In this document: piece after piece, positions 8,035 through 15,681 of the stretch
Layout of the letters: each line of letters starts with the position of its first letter
How positions within the stretch are numbered: the first letter of the stretch is position 1
Virus record (IMG/VR): IMGVR_UViG_3300050821_002136
Coordinates: 44,278 to 108,277 of that record
From: a virus
DNA: 64,000 nucleotides
Direction: 5' to 3' (one strand)
Made by a program: the position numbers and the translations under genes
The notes under the pieces: model-generated
Databases searched by the model: none
The model's input: the letters and a program-made list of their open reading frames with translations, nothing else
Told to the model about the DNA's origin: nothing

Positions 8035-8256
8035 ATGCCATTTGTCGAAGAGGTAATTGAGGAGCAGCAACCTATGTGGGGTGAATACCTACCAACCAGC
8101 AGCGCTAAGGGACTGAAAGACAGGAGCCGCAGTTGCGTCAAGGTCAGAGACGTAGGTTGTGTCTTCATCGGTACAGCGCAGGAGTGTCAAGAGTACATCC
8201 GAAACAACGAGTGGCGGTATGAAAAGAAAGACTCACAAAAACTGATAACAGCCTAA
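8035..8256 (+). CDS. Small hypothetical protein
   Basis: This encodes 73 aa from ATG 8035 with a strong AAGGAGG. The C-terminal half (SCVKVRDVGCVFIGTAQECQ) looks like a small beta-alpha fold with three cysteines. No family is recognised. It is the first of three small genes behind the helicase. Confidence 0.6.
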   Translation: MPFVEEVIEEQQPMWGEYLPTSSAKGLKDRSRSCVKVRDVGCVFIGTAQECQEYIRNNEWRYEKKDSQKLITA

Positions 8257-8266
8257 GGAGAAAACA

Positions 8267-8647
8267 ATGAAACCGTTCAATCTGCAAGAAGCACTCGCAG
8301 GCAAGTCCGTGATTACCAGAGATGGTAAAGCAATAAAGCAGGTAGCTTTCTTTCCAGACGCTGAGTCATACCCTGTTCTGGCTTATTCTGAAGGTAAAGA
8401 AGTTGATACGTACACAGCAGCAGGAAGGCGTTTTTTCGGTACATCACCACTAAGCAGTGGCAAGGATCTCTTCATGGGTGCTCCCAAAGTCACGAAGTGG
8501 GTCAACCTCTACCGGAAGTCGAAATACCTGCAAACTTCTAATGCCGACGTAGCGGTTGGTATCTCAACCTTCGATACTGAAGAGGAAGCACGTCGCTCAG
8601 GCGGCGAAAATCGTGTCGGAACATTACAAGTAGAGTGGGAGGAATAA
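8267..8647 (+). CDS. MKPFNLQEALAGK-type phage protein, copy 1
   Basis: This encodes 126 aa from ATG 8267 (AAGGAGAAAACA upstream). It belongs to a phage family recognisable by the N-terminus MKPFNLQEALAGK followed by V-x-TRDG. Members are common in tailed phages and have no known activity. The core is beta-rich and ends with a conserved-looking VEWEE. A paralogue follows directly, its ATG sharing one base with this stop (TAATG). The first 39 coding bases of both copies are identical although the rest has diverged strongly. Confidence 0.75.
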   Translation: MKPFNLQEALAGKSVITRDGKAIKQVAFFPDAESYPVLAYSEGKEVDTYTAAGRRFFGTSPLSSGKDLFMGAPKVTKWVNLYRKSKYLQTSNADVAVGISTFDTEEEARRSGGENRVGTLQVEWEE

Positions 8648-9024
8648 TGAAACCGTTCAATCTGCAAGAAGCACTCGCAGGCAAGCCTGTGGTCACCCGA
8701 GATGGAAGAGAAGTCACAGATGTCACTTACTTCTCTACCTTGCGTAACTCCACTTCTTTCAAACTTCGTGGCGTCCTTGAGGGTTATCTGAGGAAATTCA
8801 ATGACGCCGGTATGTATTTAACCAACAAAAATTTAGATCTCTTCATGGCTTCTACCAAGAAGACTGGGTGGGTAAACATCTACCGAGAGAACATCACTAC
8901 GTGGCCTGCGCTAAAATTACTCCCAGGTGGAGCTGTCATCCACCCCAGCAAAGCTATAGCCGATAAACAGCAAGAGACTGCTAAGGAACGCATCGCTGTT
9001 GTTGAACTCACTTGGGAGGAGTAG
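8647..9024 (+). CDS. MKPFNLQEALAGK-type phage protein, copy 2
   Basis: This encodes 125 aa from ATG 8647, translationally coupled to copy 1. It shares the start MKPFNLQEALAGK and TRDG motif, a central DLFMA-x6-WVNIYR segment and the C-terminal VELTWEE with copy 1. The two arose by tandem duplication. Identity at DNA level is confined to the first ~39 bases, which is odd for a simple old duplication. Confidence 0.75.
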   Translation: MKPFNLQEALAGKPVVTRDGREVTDVTYFSTLRNSTSFKLRGVLEGYLRKFNDAGMYLTNKNLDLFMASTKKTGWVNIYRENITTWPALKLLPGGAVIHPSKAIADKQQETAKERIAVVELTWEE

Positions 9025-9390
9025 ATGCCTTGGCCTATAAAGCACGGACTTGCTTTCCATCCACTCTACCGTGTATGGATGTCCGTAAAGCAAAAGTGCA
9101 CTAACCCAAAAAGCCTTGTTTATAAAGACTACGGTGGGCGCGGCATTAAAATGCACAAACCTTGGGAAAGAGACGTACGTCGGTTTGTGCACTACGTTAT
9201 GGAAAACCTAGGAGAACGCCCTTCAAAACGGCACTCTTTGGATCGTAGAAATAACAATGGTCATTACGTGCCTGGAAACATAAGATGGGCAACATGGGAA
9301 GAACAAGCTAGAAATCGAAGACCCGTTCGTTGCTTGGGAAACTACTCTGATGCAGAGCTACTACAAGAAATAAAGAAACGAGGAATATGA
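9025..9390 (+). CDS. YGGRGI-type HNH/homing-nuclease-like protein
   Basis: This encodes 121 aa. It starts at ATG 9025, immediately after the previous stop, with GGAGGAGT overlapping it. Motifs in order are RVWMSVKQKCTNP, YGGRGI, a basic central part, SLDRRNNNGHY and NIRWATWEEQARNRR. This is the pattern of a widespread small phage family usually found as free-standing mobile genes and often annotated HNH-like. A second member lies on the minus strand at 60224-60613. The conserved Asp/Arg/Asn residues of the LDR-DN-Y-NIRWAT block are intact. Nuclease activity is inferred from the family. Confidence 0.7.
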   Translation: MPWPIKHGLAFHPLYRVWMSVKQKCTNPKSLVYKDYGGRGIKMHKPWERDVRRFVHYVMENLGERPSKRHSLDRRNNNGHYVPGNIRWATWEEQARNRRPVRCLGNYSDAELLQEIKKRGI

Positions 9391-10508
9391 AAAAGGCCAA
9401 TCACCAAGCAAACGTTGTAAGGATTGCGGAAGTATTACCACACTCTAATGCCGACAGCTTGGAAATCATACACATCGGCGCATTCCAAGTAGTGACCAAG
9501 AAGGGCAACTTCAAAACTGGGGATCTCGGTGTCTACATTCAGCCTGACAGCGTCGTACCTCAGACTGAGCCCTTCAAGTTCATTTGGGAAACCTATGTAG
9601 GCTTGGATGGTACTGTGCCTGAGAAACGCAGGCGCATCACCGTAAAGCGTTTGCGAAAGGAGTGGAGCGAAGGATTGCTCATGCCTCTCTCTGACTTCCC
9701 TGAGCTTTCTGTGTTCAATCTACCTGAAGGCGCAGATGTCTCAGAACTCCTGGGCATCACTCACTATGACCCAGACAAAGGCAAGGAACCTGCTGCGGAC
9801 AACGAGACCTTCAAGAAGAAGCGTAGCAAGTACCCAAGGAGTCTCAAGGGATGGTGGTATCTCATCCTGCACAAGCTGGGCATTTACACCAGCGGTGGGC
9901 AGAACCATGGGTTCGACAATGAGGAGGGAACAGACATGCCCGTGTTCGACGTAGATGCGTTCAAGCACTACAAGAACGCATTCGAACGTGAGGAGCTGGT
10001 AGAGGTAACTGAGAAGATCCATGGGAGCAATGCACGCTTCGTGTTCCGAGAGGGACACATGTACGCAGGGTCACGAACTCAGTGGAAAGCTGAGAACGCC
10101 AATTGTATCTGGCGCAATGTGCTCAGGGCTCAGCCATGGATTGAAGCATGGTGCCGTACGCATGAGGGCTATGGGCTCTACGGTGAGGTCACTCCCACCC
10201 AGGGTGAGAATTTTCAATATGGAAGCGCTGAACCTCAGTTCTTCCCATTTGACATTAGGACCCCTGAGGGAACTTGGCTGGAAGAAATAGAAACCGGACC
10301 AGCACAATGGGTACCCGTGCTATACCAAGGTCCGTTCTACTGGGAAGAAATCAGTAAGTTGGTTGACGGACAGACCGCTGTGCCAAATGCTAAGGGCATC
10401 CGAGAAGGCATAGTGATTCGTCCAGTGAAAGAACGGCATGTACGCGGCCTCGGCCGATTAATTCTCAAATGTGTCTCAAATTCGTACCTCGAAAAGGATG
10501 GAAAATAA
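9387..10508 (+). CDS. RNA ligase, DRB0094 (Rnl5) type
   Basis: This encodes 373 aa from ATG 9387 (ATGA overlap). It should join or repair nicked RNA through a covalent enzyme-AMP intermediate. The N-terminal ~140 residues form the OB-like domain typical of DRB0094-type ligases (VVRIAEVLPHSNADSLEI). The nucleotidyltransferase domain follows with motif I KIHGSN (nucleophile Lys210), motif III-like YGLYGEV, motif IV EGIVIRP and a motif V-like lysine in RLILKCVS. No polynucleotide kinase or tRNA gene is visible nearby, so its substrate is unknown; repair of host-cleaved tRNA is the usual hypothesis. Confidence 0.88.
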   Translation: MKKANHQANVVRIAEVLPHSNADSLEIIHIGAFQVVTKKGNFKTGDLGVYIQPDSVVPQTEPFKFIWETYVGLDGTVPEKRRRITVKRLRKEWSEGLLMPLSDFPELSVFNLPEGADVSELLGITHYDPDKGKEPAADNETFKKKRSKYPRSLKGWWYLILHKLGIYTSGGQNHGFDNEEGTDMPVFDVDAFKHYKNAFEREELVEVTEKIHGSNARFVFREGHMYAGSRTQWKAENANCIWRNVLRAQPWIEAWCRTHEGYGLYGEVTPTQGENFQYGSAEPQFFPFDIRTPEGTWLEEIETGPAQWVPVLYQGPFYWEEISKLVDGQTAVPNAKGIREGIVIRPVKERHVRGLGRLILKCVSNSYLEKDGK

Positions 10509-10510
10509 CC

Positions 10511-10813
10511 ATGGCAACAAATACCATACAAACACAGCAGTTGAACCGAGTAGCAGCTACGACATCTGAGGCCATCTTGGAATTCATTCGGCAACGCTTG
10601 GCTGACACAGAAACCAAGGGAGCCTTCACAGCTGACCAGCTCCGCTTCTACGTTACCAACCATGTGAGCGGAGGAGTTTCACCATCCTCGGCTGACCGTG
10701 TACTGCGTATGCTGCGTCAAAAGGGCGCGTTGGATTACGTCGTGCTCAACCGTGGGAAGAGCCTGTACCGTGCTATGCCCATCACTGAAGTCAGGGCCAC
10801 TGTGGTTTCCTAG
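10511..10813 (+). CDS. Winged-helix-like hypothetical protein
   Basis: This encodes 100 aa from ATG 10511, two bases after the ligase stop. Helices ATTSEAILEFIRQRLADTE and TADQLRFYVTNHV and the recognition-like helix SSADRVLRMLRQKGALDYVV followed by a short wing look like a winged helix-turn-helix. It could be a DNA-binding regulator of the early block. No specific family is recognised. Confidence 0.6.
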   Translation: MATNTIQTQQLNRVAATTSEAILEFIRQRLADTETKGAFTADQLRFYVTNHVSGGVSPSSADRVLRMLRQKGALDYVVLNRGKSLYRAMPITEVRATVVS

Positions 10814-10815
10814 CC

Positions 10816-11445
10816 ATGGGATATAAAGACCCAGAAAAGAGGCTCTCGGACGCCAAACGACGGAGCAAACTTAGGTACAAGGAAAAGAAGGACGAAATCT
10901 TGGCCAAAGCCAAAGAAGACTACGCCTCAAACCCTGAGTTTAAAGAGAAGGCCAAACAAAGAGCAGCTAAGTACTACAAAGAGAATCCAGACAAAGTCAA
11001 AGAATCCGCCATGAAAAGCCATGAAAATAACCGAGAGCAAAAGAAGATTGATGCGAGACGCAATCGTCTTTGGAGATTTTTTAGGCTTACTCCAGAGGAC
11101 TACGAAAGTATAAAAAAGTACCAAGAAGAGCACTTCTTGTTTAGGTGTCTTATAGGTAAAGACAAAAAAAGAAATGCCGTTGAACATCGACACAAAGACG
11201 GATTGGTACGAGGTTTAATGGCAGTAATACTGAACAGGGCTTATGGGATAATAGAAAGGCTGTATCCAAATAACACCTCAGAAGTGCTTAGAGCCCTTGC
11301 TGAATTCCATGACAACCCGCCTGCAACGTCAGCCTTGGGGTCTCCTAGGTACGGTATATTGGGAATATCAAGGTCCAAGAAAAAGATGATTTACGGCTCC
11401 CCAGATGGCCCAATCACAGCTCCGAAGAAAGTGAGAACAAAGTGA
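10816..11445 (+). CDS. Degenerate endonuclease VII-like protein
   Basis: This encodes 209 aa from ATG 10816. A long Lys/Glu-rich helical N-terminus precedes VEHRHKDGLVRGLMAVILNR (residues 122-141). This aligns with the canonical recombination endonuclease VII core DHDH-x-TG-x-VRGLL-C-x2-CN. The zinc-binding CxxC pairs are missing: only Cys111 remains, and the second pair is replaced by A-V-I-L. It either uses another way to hold the fold or is a homing nuclease in decay. An intact member lies at 62084-62674. Confidence 0.65.
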   Translation: MGYKDPEKRLSDAKRRSKLRYKEKKDEILAKAKEDYASNPEFKEKAKQRAAKYYKENPDKVKESAMKSHENNREQKKIDARRNRLWRFFRLTPEDYESIKKYQEEHFLFRCLIGKDKKRNAVEHRHKDGLVRGLMAVILNRAYGIIERLYPNNTSEVLRALAEFHDNPPATSALGSPRYGILGISRSKKKMIYGSPDGPITAPKKVRTK

Positions 11446-11846
11446 GCGAAAACAAAGTCGAAGCACAGCTCTACCAGGACACGTTCCTGAATGTCATGGC
11501 ACTTTACACGGCACTCAAGGGCCAGCCATCCCGAGGTGTACGCCGAGCTGAACTCAAGCAAGGTGAGGTGACCCCGGAAGCAATTGACTTCCTCGCGGAC
11601 GTAGAGATCAAAGCTAAGCGCACCCTGTCATCTTACGATTACACAAGGCTCATGAATCTTGCGGGTCTAGACAGATACCAAGAAGCCCCCATAGATCTGC
11701 AGAACGAACTTGGTCAGGTTTTCTTGGAACATTCCCTCAACTATGACGGGGACTACCGAGTACTCTACTACCGTGCCAAGAACGCTCGAATGCAAGACCG
11801 AGAAGAACCACAGCAGTTTCCCGAGGAGACAGAATACAATGACTGA
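11442..11846 (+). CDS. Hypothetical protein (GTG start)
   Basis: This encodes 134 aa from GTG 11442, overlapping the previous TGA (GTGA). It is helical throughout with an acidic C-terminus (DREEPQQFPEETEYND). No family is recognised. The translational coupling suggests co-regulation with the endonuclease VII-like gene. Confidence 0.6.
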   Translation: MSENKVEAQLYQDTFLNVMALYTALKGQPSRGVRRAELKQGEVTPEAIDFLADVEIKAKRTLSSYDYTRLMNLAGLDRYQEAPIDLQNELGQVFLEHSLNYDGDYRVLYYRAKNARMQDREEPQQFPEETEYND

Positions 11847-12417
11847 GGAGATTAACAATGGAAACGATATTCAATCATCCGATAACGTCCGTAGTGCTTC
11901 TAGTGATAGTGCTGACGTTCATTCTGAGAGTTCTAGAGTTGATGAACAAAAGCTTCGACTAGACTCAGCTCTGCCACACCCAGCAGACGTTCCTGCGGAG
12001 GCCGTAACGAGGACTATAGAAGACGCGGACCTGGGGGCATCTAAGCCAGTCCCTGTAGCCAAGCCAGAACCTAAGCACACTGTAGAGCACGCCATTGTCA
12101 AGGCATGCGGACACAGCATTGACCTGAGGCATCCACCTACGCAAGCGAACTGTGAAGATTGCTGGACTGCATTCTTTACACTGGCTGTGGATACTCCGAG
12201 CATCCATAAGATCCTCGTGGAGCAAGGACGGACGGGATTGGAACGTATGGTAGGGAAGAAGTTCGTGAAACACTTTGGCAAGTTCCTCCAAAACCGACTC
12301 AATGCTTTTACTCCTGAGGAAATAGCTAAAGTGGAACCAACCATAGAAGGCAGCATCATGAGCGTCAAGGAGGAAATAAATGCAGTATCCAATCTACAAA
12401 CTTCTCAAGAACGATAA
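11839..12417 (+). CDS. Hypothetical, disordered N-terminus plus Cys-containing domain
   Basis: This encodes 192 aa from ATG 11839 (overlaps the previous gene by 8 bases, with GAGGAG upstream inside it). The first ~70 residues are Ser/Asp/Ala-rich and disordered. A short CGHSIDLRHPPTQANCEDCW module with Cys/His spacing then suggests a zinc site, followed by a helical C-terminal domain. No family is recognised. Confidence 0.6.
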   Translation: MTEEINNGNDIQSSDNVRSASSDSADVHSESSRVDEQKLRLDSALPHPADVPAEAVTRTIEDADLGASKPVPVAKPEPKHTVEHAIVKACGHSIDLRHPPTQANCEDCWTAFFTLAVDTPSIHKILVEQGRTGLERMVGKKFVKHFGKFLQNRLNAFTPEEIAKVEPTIEGSIMSVKEEINAVSNLQTSQER

Positions 12418-12535
12418 CCTGAAACTATGGGACGGTCCTTCGCTCTCTAAGGAGCAAGCGGAGACGCTGTTGAAGCAGAGACAGGCAGAGAACCCTAAGG
12501 CAAAGTTTCTCATCATCAGAATGAAGGAGAGCTAA
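12380..12535 (+). CDS. Small hypothetical protein upstream of RecA
   Basis: This encodes 51 aa. ATG 12380 has a perfect AAGGAGG at 12367-12373. The protein (MQYPIYKLLKNDNLKLWDGP, then a helix with KEQAETLLKQRQ, then KFLIIRMKES) reads as a compact beta-alpha-beta fold. Its TAA shares a base with the recA ATG (TAATG), so it is coupled to RecA translation. It overlaps the upstream gene by 38 bases in another frame. Function is unknown. Confidence 0.65.
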   Translation: MQYPIYKLLKNDNLKLWDGPSLSKEQAETLLKQRQAENPKAKFLIIRMKES

Positions 12536-13623
12536 TGGCGTTTGGAAAAAAGAAAGAGGAGCAGAAGGCTCCTAAGGTGGTGGTCACAGCTCCGACTAGC
12601 GATGTTGAGAAGTTCAAATCATTGTTTGCTGTGTCCAAAGCTCTGGATGCCAAGCATGAGACGAGCAATTCCTTGATGCGCTTGGGGGCCAAGAACATCA
12701 TACGCATCCCTAGCATCAGCACCAAGTTGCCCACTGTGGATTACGACATGCTAGGCTGCGGTGGTGTACCTAGAGGCAGAGTAGTTGAGATCTTCGGACC
12801 TGAATCCTCCGGGAAAACTACATGGTGCTTATGGCTTGCTGCACAGGCTCAGGCTCAGGGTGATGTAGTTGTTTATATTGACGCAGAACATGCACTAGAC
12901 ATAGGCTATGCTCAGCAGCTAGGCGTAAATGTGGACAACGTACTTATTAGCCAGCCCAACAGCGGAGAGCAAGCCTTGCAAGTTGCCGATGCAGTTGTGG
13001 AATCAAAATGTGCAGGACTAATTATCGTGGATTCAGTAGCAGCTCTCGTACCTGAGGCTGAGTTGGCAGGAGACATTGGAGATGCGCATGTTGGCCTACA
13101 AGCCCGTATGATGTCGCAAGCTCTGCGTATACTCACAGCCAAGGCAGACGTAAACAAAGTAACGGTAGTCTTCATCAATCAAATACGCGAGAAGATCGGT
13201 GTCATGTTTGGCAACCCTGAGACAACGACGGGAGGTAGGGCACTGAAGTTTTACTCTAGCATTCGAATTGACATACGCCGTAAGGAAGAGATCAAGCAAG
13301 GGACGGAACTGGTAGGCCACACGATTCGCCTAAAGGCAGTCAAGAATAAAGTGGGCACACCTCTCAGGGAGACCATGATTGACCTGTACTACCCTGGCAC
13401 TAGCTTTACCCCGGGCTTTGATCACATTGGAGACCTGATCACCTTTGCTTCTAAACGGGGCCTGTTCGAGATGTCTGGATCGTGGTATAATCTCAATGGT
13501 GAGAGACTAGCCAACGGCTTAGCGAATCTTAAGGAACGCCTGCGAGAGGACGACGCAATCCTCTTACATCTACGCAAGAAAATCGAGAAGTTATCCGAGG
13601 CAGATACTGAGGTGAAAATATGA
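12535..13623 (+). CDS. recA: RecA/UvsX-type recombinase
   Basis: This encodes 362 aa from ATG 12535. It should form filaments on single-stranded DNA and drive strand exchange for recombination-dependent replication and repair. The Walker A GPESSGKTT (88-96) and the downstream catalytic region DAEHA (116-120) are intact. Walker B (GLIIVDSVAALVPEAE) and the L1/L2 loops (NQIREKIGVMFGNPETT followed by GGRALKFYSS) closely match bacterial RecA, not T4 UvsX. The first ~45 residues differ from RecA, and the long C-terminal RecA domain is shortened. It forms an ATGA overlap with the next gene. Capture from a bacterial host is plausible. Confidence 0.93.
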   Translation: MAFGKKKEEQKAPKVVVTAPTSDVEKFKSLFAVSKALDAKHETSNSLMRLGAKNIIRIPSISTKLPTVDYDMLGCGGVPRGRVVEIFGPESSGKTTWCLWLAAQAQAQGDVVVYIDAEHALDIGYAQQLGVNVDNVLISQPNSGEQALQVADAVVESKCAGLIIVDSVAALVPEAELAGDIGDAHVGLQARMMSQALRILTAKADVNKVTVVFINQIREKIGVMFGNPETTTGGRALKFYSSIRIDIRRKEEIKQGTELVGHTIRLKAVKNKVGTPLRETMIDLYYPGTSFTPGFDHIGDLITFASKRGLFEMSGSWYNLNGERLANGLANLKERLREDDAILLHLRKKIEKLSEADTEVKI

Positions 13624-13883
13624 AAAACATCTACGAAGGTGAGTACGAAGGGTACTCCGACAAAGCCAATGACATAGAGAATAGACTTCGTCCCATCATC
13701 GACCAAATGTTGAATGAATTATGGGACGAGGGATACTCACTGCGGCAGGCTTCTCACCTCATGCAGGAACTCATCTCCATCACAGCAGTTGAGAAGATCA
13801 TACGCAGAAACACAAAAAGGAGAACAGCGCCTTCCATCAAGAAGAATGAACATTTCTATGTTCCCGGGGAGCTAGAGTCGTGA
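13620..13883 (+). CDS. Hypothetical helical protein
   Basis: This encodes 87 aa, ATG 13620 overlapping the recA stop and its end overlapping the next GTG. It is charged and helical (ANDIENRLRPIIDQMLNELW, then SLRQASHLMQELISITAVEKII) with a basic tail. Helices two and three could be a helix-turn-helix (DEGYSLRQASHLMQEL). No family is recognised. Its place between recA and the phosphohydrolase suggests a nucleic-acid-related role. Confidence 0.6.
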   Translation: MKNIYEGEYEGYSDKANDIENRLRPIIDQMLNELWDEGYSLRQASHLMQELISITAVEKIIRRNTKRRTAPSIKKNEHFYVPGELES

Positions 13884-14413
13884 AGCCTATAGGCAGCGCC
13901 ATCAGGACATACACTGGAGTGCTATTTGACTTTGTATGTCCTGAGAAATCTCCTATCAGTATAGAAGATATTTCTCATTCATTAAGTCTTTTATGTAGAT
14001 TCGCTGGGCACTGCAAGAAGTTCTACAGCGTGGCTGAGCACTCCGTACGTGTCAGTGAAATAGTCCCTCCCGAGCACGCCTTATGGGGACTGATGCACGA
14101 TGCTGGAGAAGCCTACTGCGTTGATGTACCTCGGCCGCTCAAGCACATGGCCGGTATGGAGTCATATCGTGCCCATGAAAAGCGTGTAATGGCCGCGATA
14201 TGCGCATGGTTCCACATGGACCCAACTGAGCCCCCTGAGGTGAAGACTGCAGACACCATCATGCTAGTCACTGAGCAACGTGACTTGCTGAAAAACTCTC
14301 ATCCAGACTTTGCCAATATCACACCTCGGTGCGAGGTCATTGAACCGTGGACATCAAGGAAAGCTGAACAGAAGTTCCTTAACAGGTTCTACGAACTAAC
14401 CGAAGAAAAATAA
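13880..14413 (+). CDS. HD-domain phosphohydrolase (deoxynucleotidase-like)
   Basis: This encodes 177 aa from GTG 13880 (GTGA overlap). It is an HD-superfamily metal-dependent phosphohydrolase of the YfbR-like phage type, which removes the phosphate from deoxynucleoside monophosphates. His54 lies in VAEHSVRVSE, the His73-Asp74 pair in LMHDAGEAY, and a distal Asp in KTADTIML completes the site. It fits a nucleotide-salvage role next to replication genes and complements the dNMP kinase at 19668. Substrate preference cannot be read from sequence. Confidence 0.85.
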   Translation: MKPIGSAIRTYTGVLFDFVCPEKSPISIEDISHSLSLLCRFAGHCKKFYSVAEHSVRVSEIVPPEHALWGLMHDAGEAYCVDVPRPLKHMAGMESYRAHEKRVMAAICAWFHMDPTEPPEVKTADTIMLVTEQRDLLKNSHPDFANITPRCEVIEPWTSRKAEQKFLNRFYELTEEK

Positions 14414-14428
14414 ATCCAAGGAGATCCG

Positions 14429-14605
14429 ATGTATGCCGAATACTACGCAGGAAACGCAAGTGAAGACTGGGAACTCTCAATCACCTTCTACCCCACAGAA
14501 GACTGGGCGTACACGGCCTACATCACAGGGCTCCCGGTTTTCTACTGGGACGAAAAAAGACAAGCGTGGGAGCAGCAAGTACGCCCAGAAGTCCCGAGGG
14601 AATAA
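14429..14605 (+). CDS. Small aromatic-rich protein, alternative frame
   Basis: This encodes 58 aa from ATG 14429, positioned five bases after AAGGAGA (the better spaced of two starts in ATGTATG). The product, beginning MYAEYYAGNASEDWELSITF and containing DWAYTAYITGLPVFYW, has the residue pattern of a folded beta-rich protein. The overlapping frame from 14433 is Ser/Thr/Lys low-complexity over the same bases. I consider this frame probably translated. It is easily missed because of its size. Confidence 0.6.
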   Translation: MYAEYYAGNASEDWELSITFYPTEDWAYTAYITGLPVFYWDEKRQAWEQQVRPEVPRE

Positions 14606-14885
14606 ATTCGTAAATTTAGTACGAAAGCCCCAGGGTCCCGTCAACACGTACACGAGTGTGTGCTGCTCTGTACCTGCTACTAAGACTCCATGCATTGCTG
14701 TCAGCAAGAAGGACGCACTGGTACAGGGCTTAGGGAAGTTCCGCTGCTCCGCGTGCAAGAAGAGGTGTAAGGTCACTGTGAGCAAGTTCAAGGCTCCCGA
14801 GTCATTAACGAAGGATGGCTGGAAGCCCAGTGACGAAGTAAAACCCGGAGAAGAAGTGATTGCGGAGGTCAACAGTGCTGGCTAA
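14433..14885 (+). CDS. Zinc-ribbon protein, start uncertain
   Basis: This encodes 150 aa if translation begins at ATG 14433. The well-supported part is residues 70-120, a zinc-ribbon-like module with paired cysteines (VCCSVPATKTPC, then KFRCSACKKRCKVTV) followed by an acidic tail. The first ~58 residues share bases with the 14429 gene and are basic low-complexity. They may therefore be a real disordered tail, or the true start may be internal (a GTG near 14658), though no good ribosome-binding site is seen there. No family name is assigned. Confidence 0.55.
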   Translation: MPNTTQETQVKTGNSQSPSTPQKTGRTRPTSQGSRFSTGTKKDKRGSSKYAQKSRGNKFVNLVRKPQGPVNTYTSVCCSVPATKTPCIAVSKKDALVQGLGKFRCSACKKRCKVTVSKFKAPESLTKDGWKPSDEVKPGEEVIAEVNSAG

Positions 14886-15108
14886 GATCCACCTGAAAAC
14901 TGCCTGCGGTTGTACTAGGGTGTTCTTCCAACCTGTAGACACTGTACCCAGGCAAGTGCATATACCGCTACGTGCCACAGATGTAACCTACCCTTTCGGT
15001 GGCCCTTTAAAATCGGTTTACGACAAACGTGCTTTCTCTGTGGTGGAAGGACTGTGGAAATCTACTCGTCGTATTGAACTATGGTGTGAGGAGATTGTCA
15101 ATGTCTAA
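14875..15108 (+). CDS. Small hypothetical protein (GTG start)
   Basis: This encodes 77 aa. GTG 14875 has GGAGG at 14863-14867 with 7-base spacing. The protein is beta-rich (IHLKTACGCTRVFFQPVDTV, then QVHIPLRATDVTYPFGGP). It resembles small phage proteins of unknown role that carry a Cys-Gly-Cys near the N-terminus. It overlaps the genes on both sides. Confidence 0.6.
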   Translation: MLAKIHLKTACGCTRVFFQPVDTVPRQVHIPLRATDVTYPFGGPLKSVYDKRAFSVVEGLWKSTRRIELWCEEIVNV

Positions 15109-15247
15109 AAATGATAAGGAATATTGGGTAGGAGTACTGTGCATTGTCTTCTCCCTTGTGTTTGCAACGAGCAATTCTTGGCTGGCTTTAAGCTTTGCTG
15201 TTCTGGCTGTTGTAATTCTAGGAAATTTGCTGAGGAGGATTTTGTGA
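15101..15247 (+). CDS. Small membrane protein, two helices
   Basis: This encodes 48 aa from ATG 15101, with GAGGAG about 12 bases upstream. After a charged N-terminus (MSKNDKEYW) come two hydrophobic segments (VGVLCIVFSLVFAT and WLALSFAVLAVVILG) and a basic end (LLRRIL). This topology fits a class II holin or an accessory inner-membrane protein. The T4-type lysozyme lies 435 bases downstream. Confidence 0.6.
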   Translation: MSKNDKEYWVGVLCIVFSLVFATSNSWLALSFAVLAVVILGNLLRRIL

Positions 15248-15639
15248 GAAGGACCGTAGAAAATCTCGTAATATGGCTCAGCATTCTCGTCCTAGCTTTA
15301 TTCCTAGCAGTTGCTTTCATGGTCTCTTTAGGGCATGCCTCGACTACTAAGGCACGACCAAACTCCCTAGGGGCTCCTCAGTTTTTTGACAACCCATACA
15401 CGTACCTCTTCGGACTCCCTATCGAAGGCAAGTACGTGGACGGCAACCTCAACCTCAGAGTGCAGCCCTATGCTACTGCTGAGTTGTTTGATGAGTCAGT
15501 GCTGTTTTGTGGGGACGTGTCCGTAGCGTTCGAAGGCAAGAAGGGTCCGCTCGTGATCACATACCGTACACAGGCAGGACGCATGGTCCAAGGTATTGGA
15601 TGCCATGAACTCCTGAGTGTCTTCGAGGTGAAACCATGA
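15244..15639 (+). CDS. Membrane-anchored/exported hypothetical protein
   Basis: This encodes 131 aa from GTG 15244 (GTGA overlap, GAGGAGG upstream). Residues 8-30 are one hydrophobic helix (VIWLSILVLALFLAVAFMVS) that could be an uncleaved anchor or a signal peptide with the GHASTTKA region as cleavage area. The rest is a beta-rich periplasmic domain with two cysteines (LFCGDVSVAF and GIGCHELL) that could form a disulphide. Function is unknown; a lysis or envelope role is suggested by position. Confidence 0.6.
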   Translation: MRRTVENLVIWLSILVLALFLAVAFMVSLGHASTTKARPNSLGAPQFFDNPYTYLFGLPIEGKYVDGNLNLRVQPYATAELFDESVLFCGDVSVAFEGKKGPLVITYRTQAGRMVQGIGCHELLSVFEVKP

Positions 15640-15681
15640 GCCCGTCCGTGAGAAGGAAAAAAATTTTCGGAGGAGATTCAC

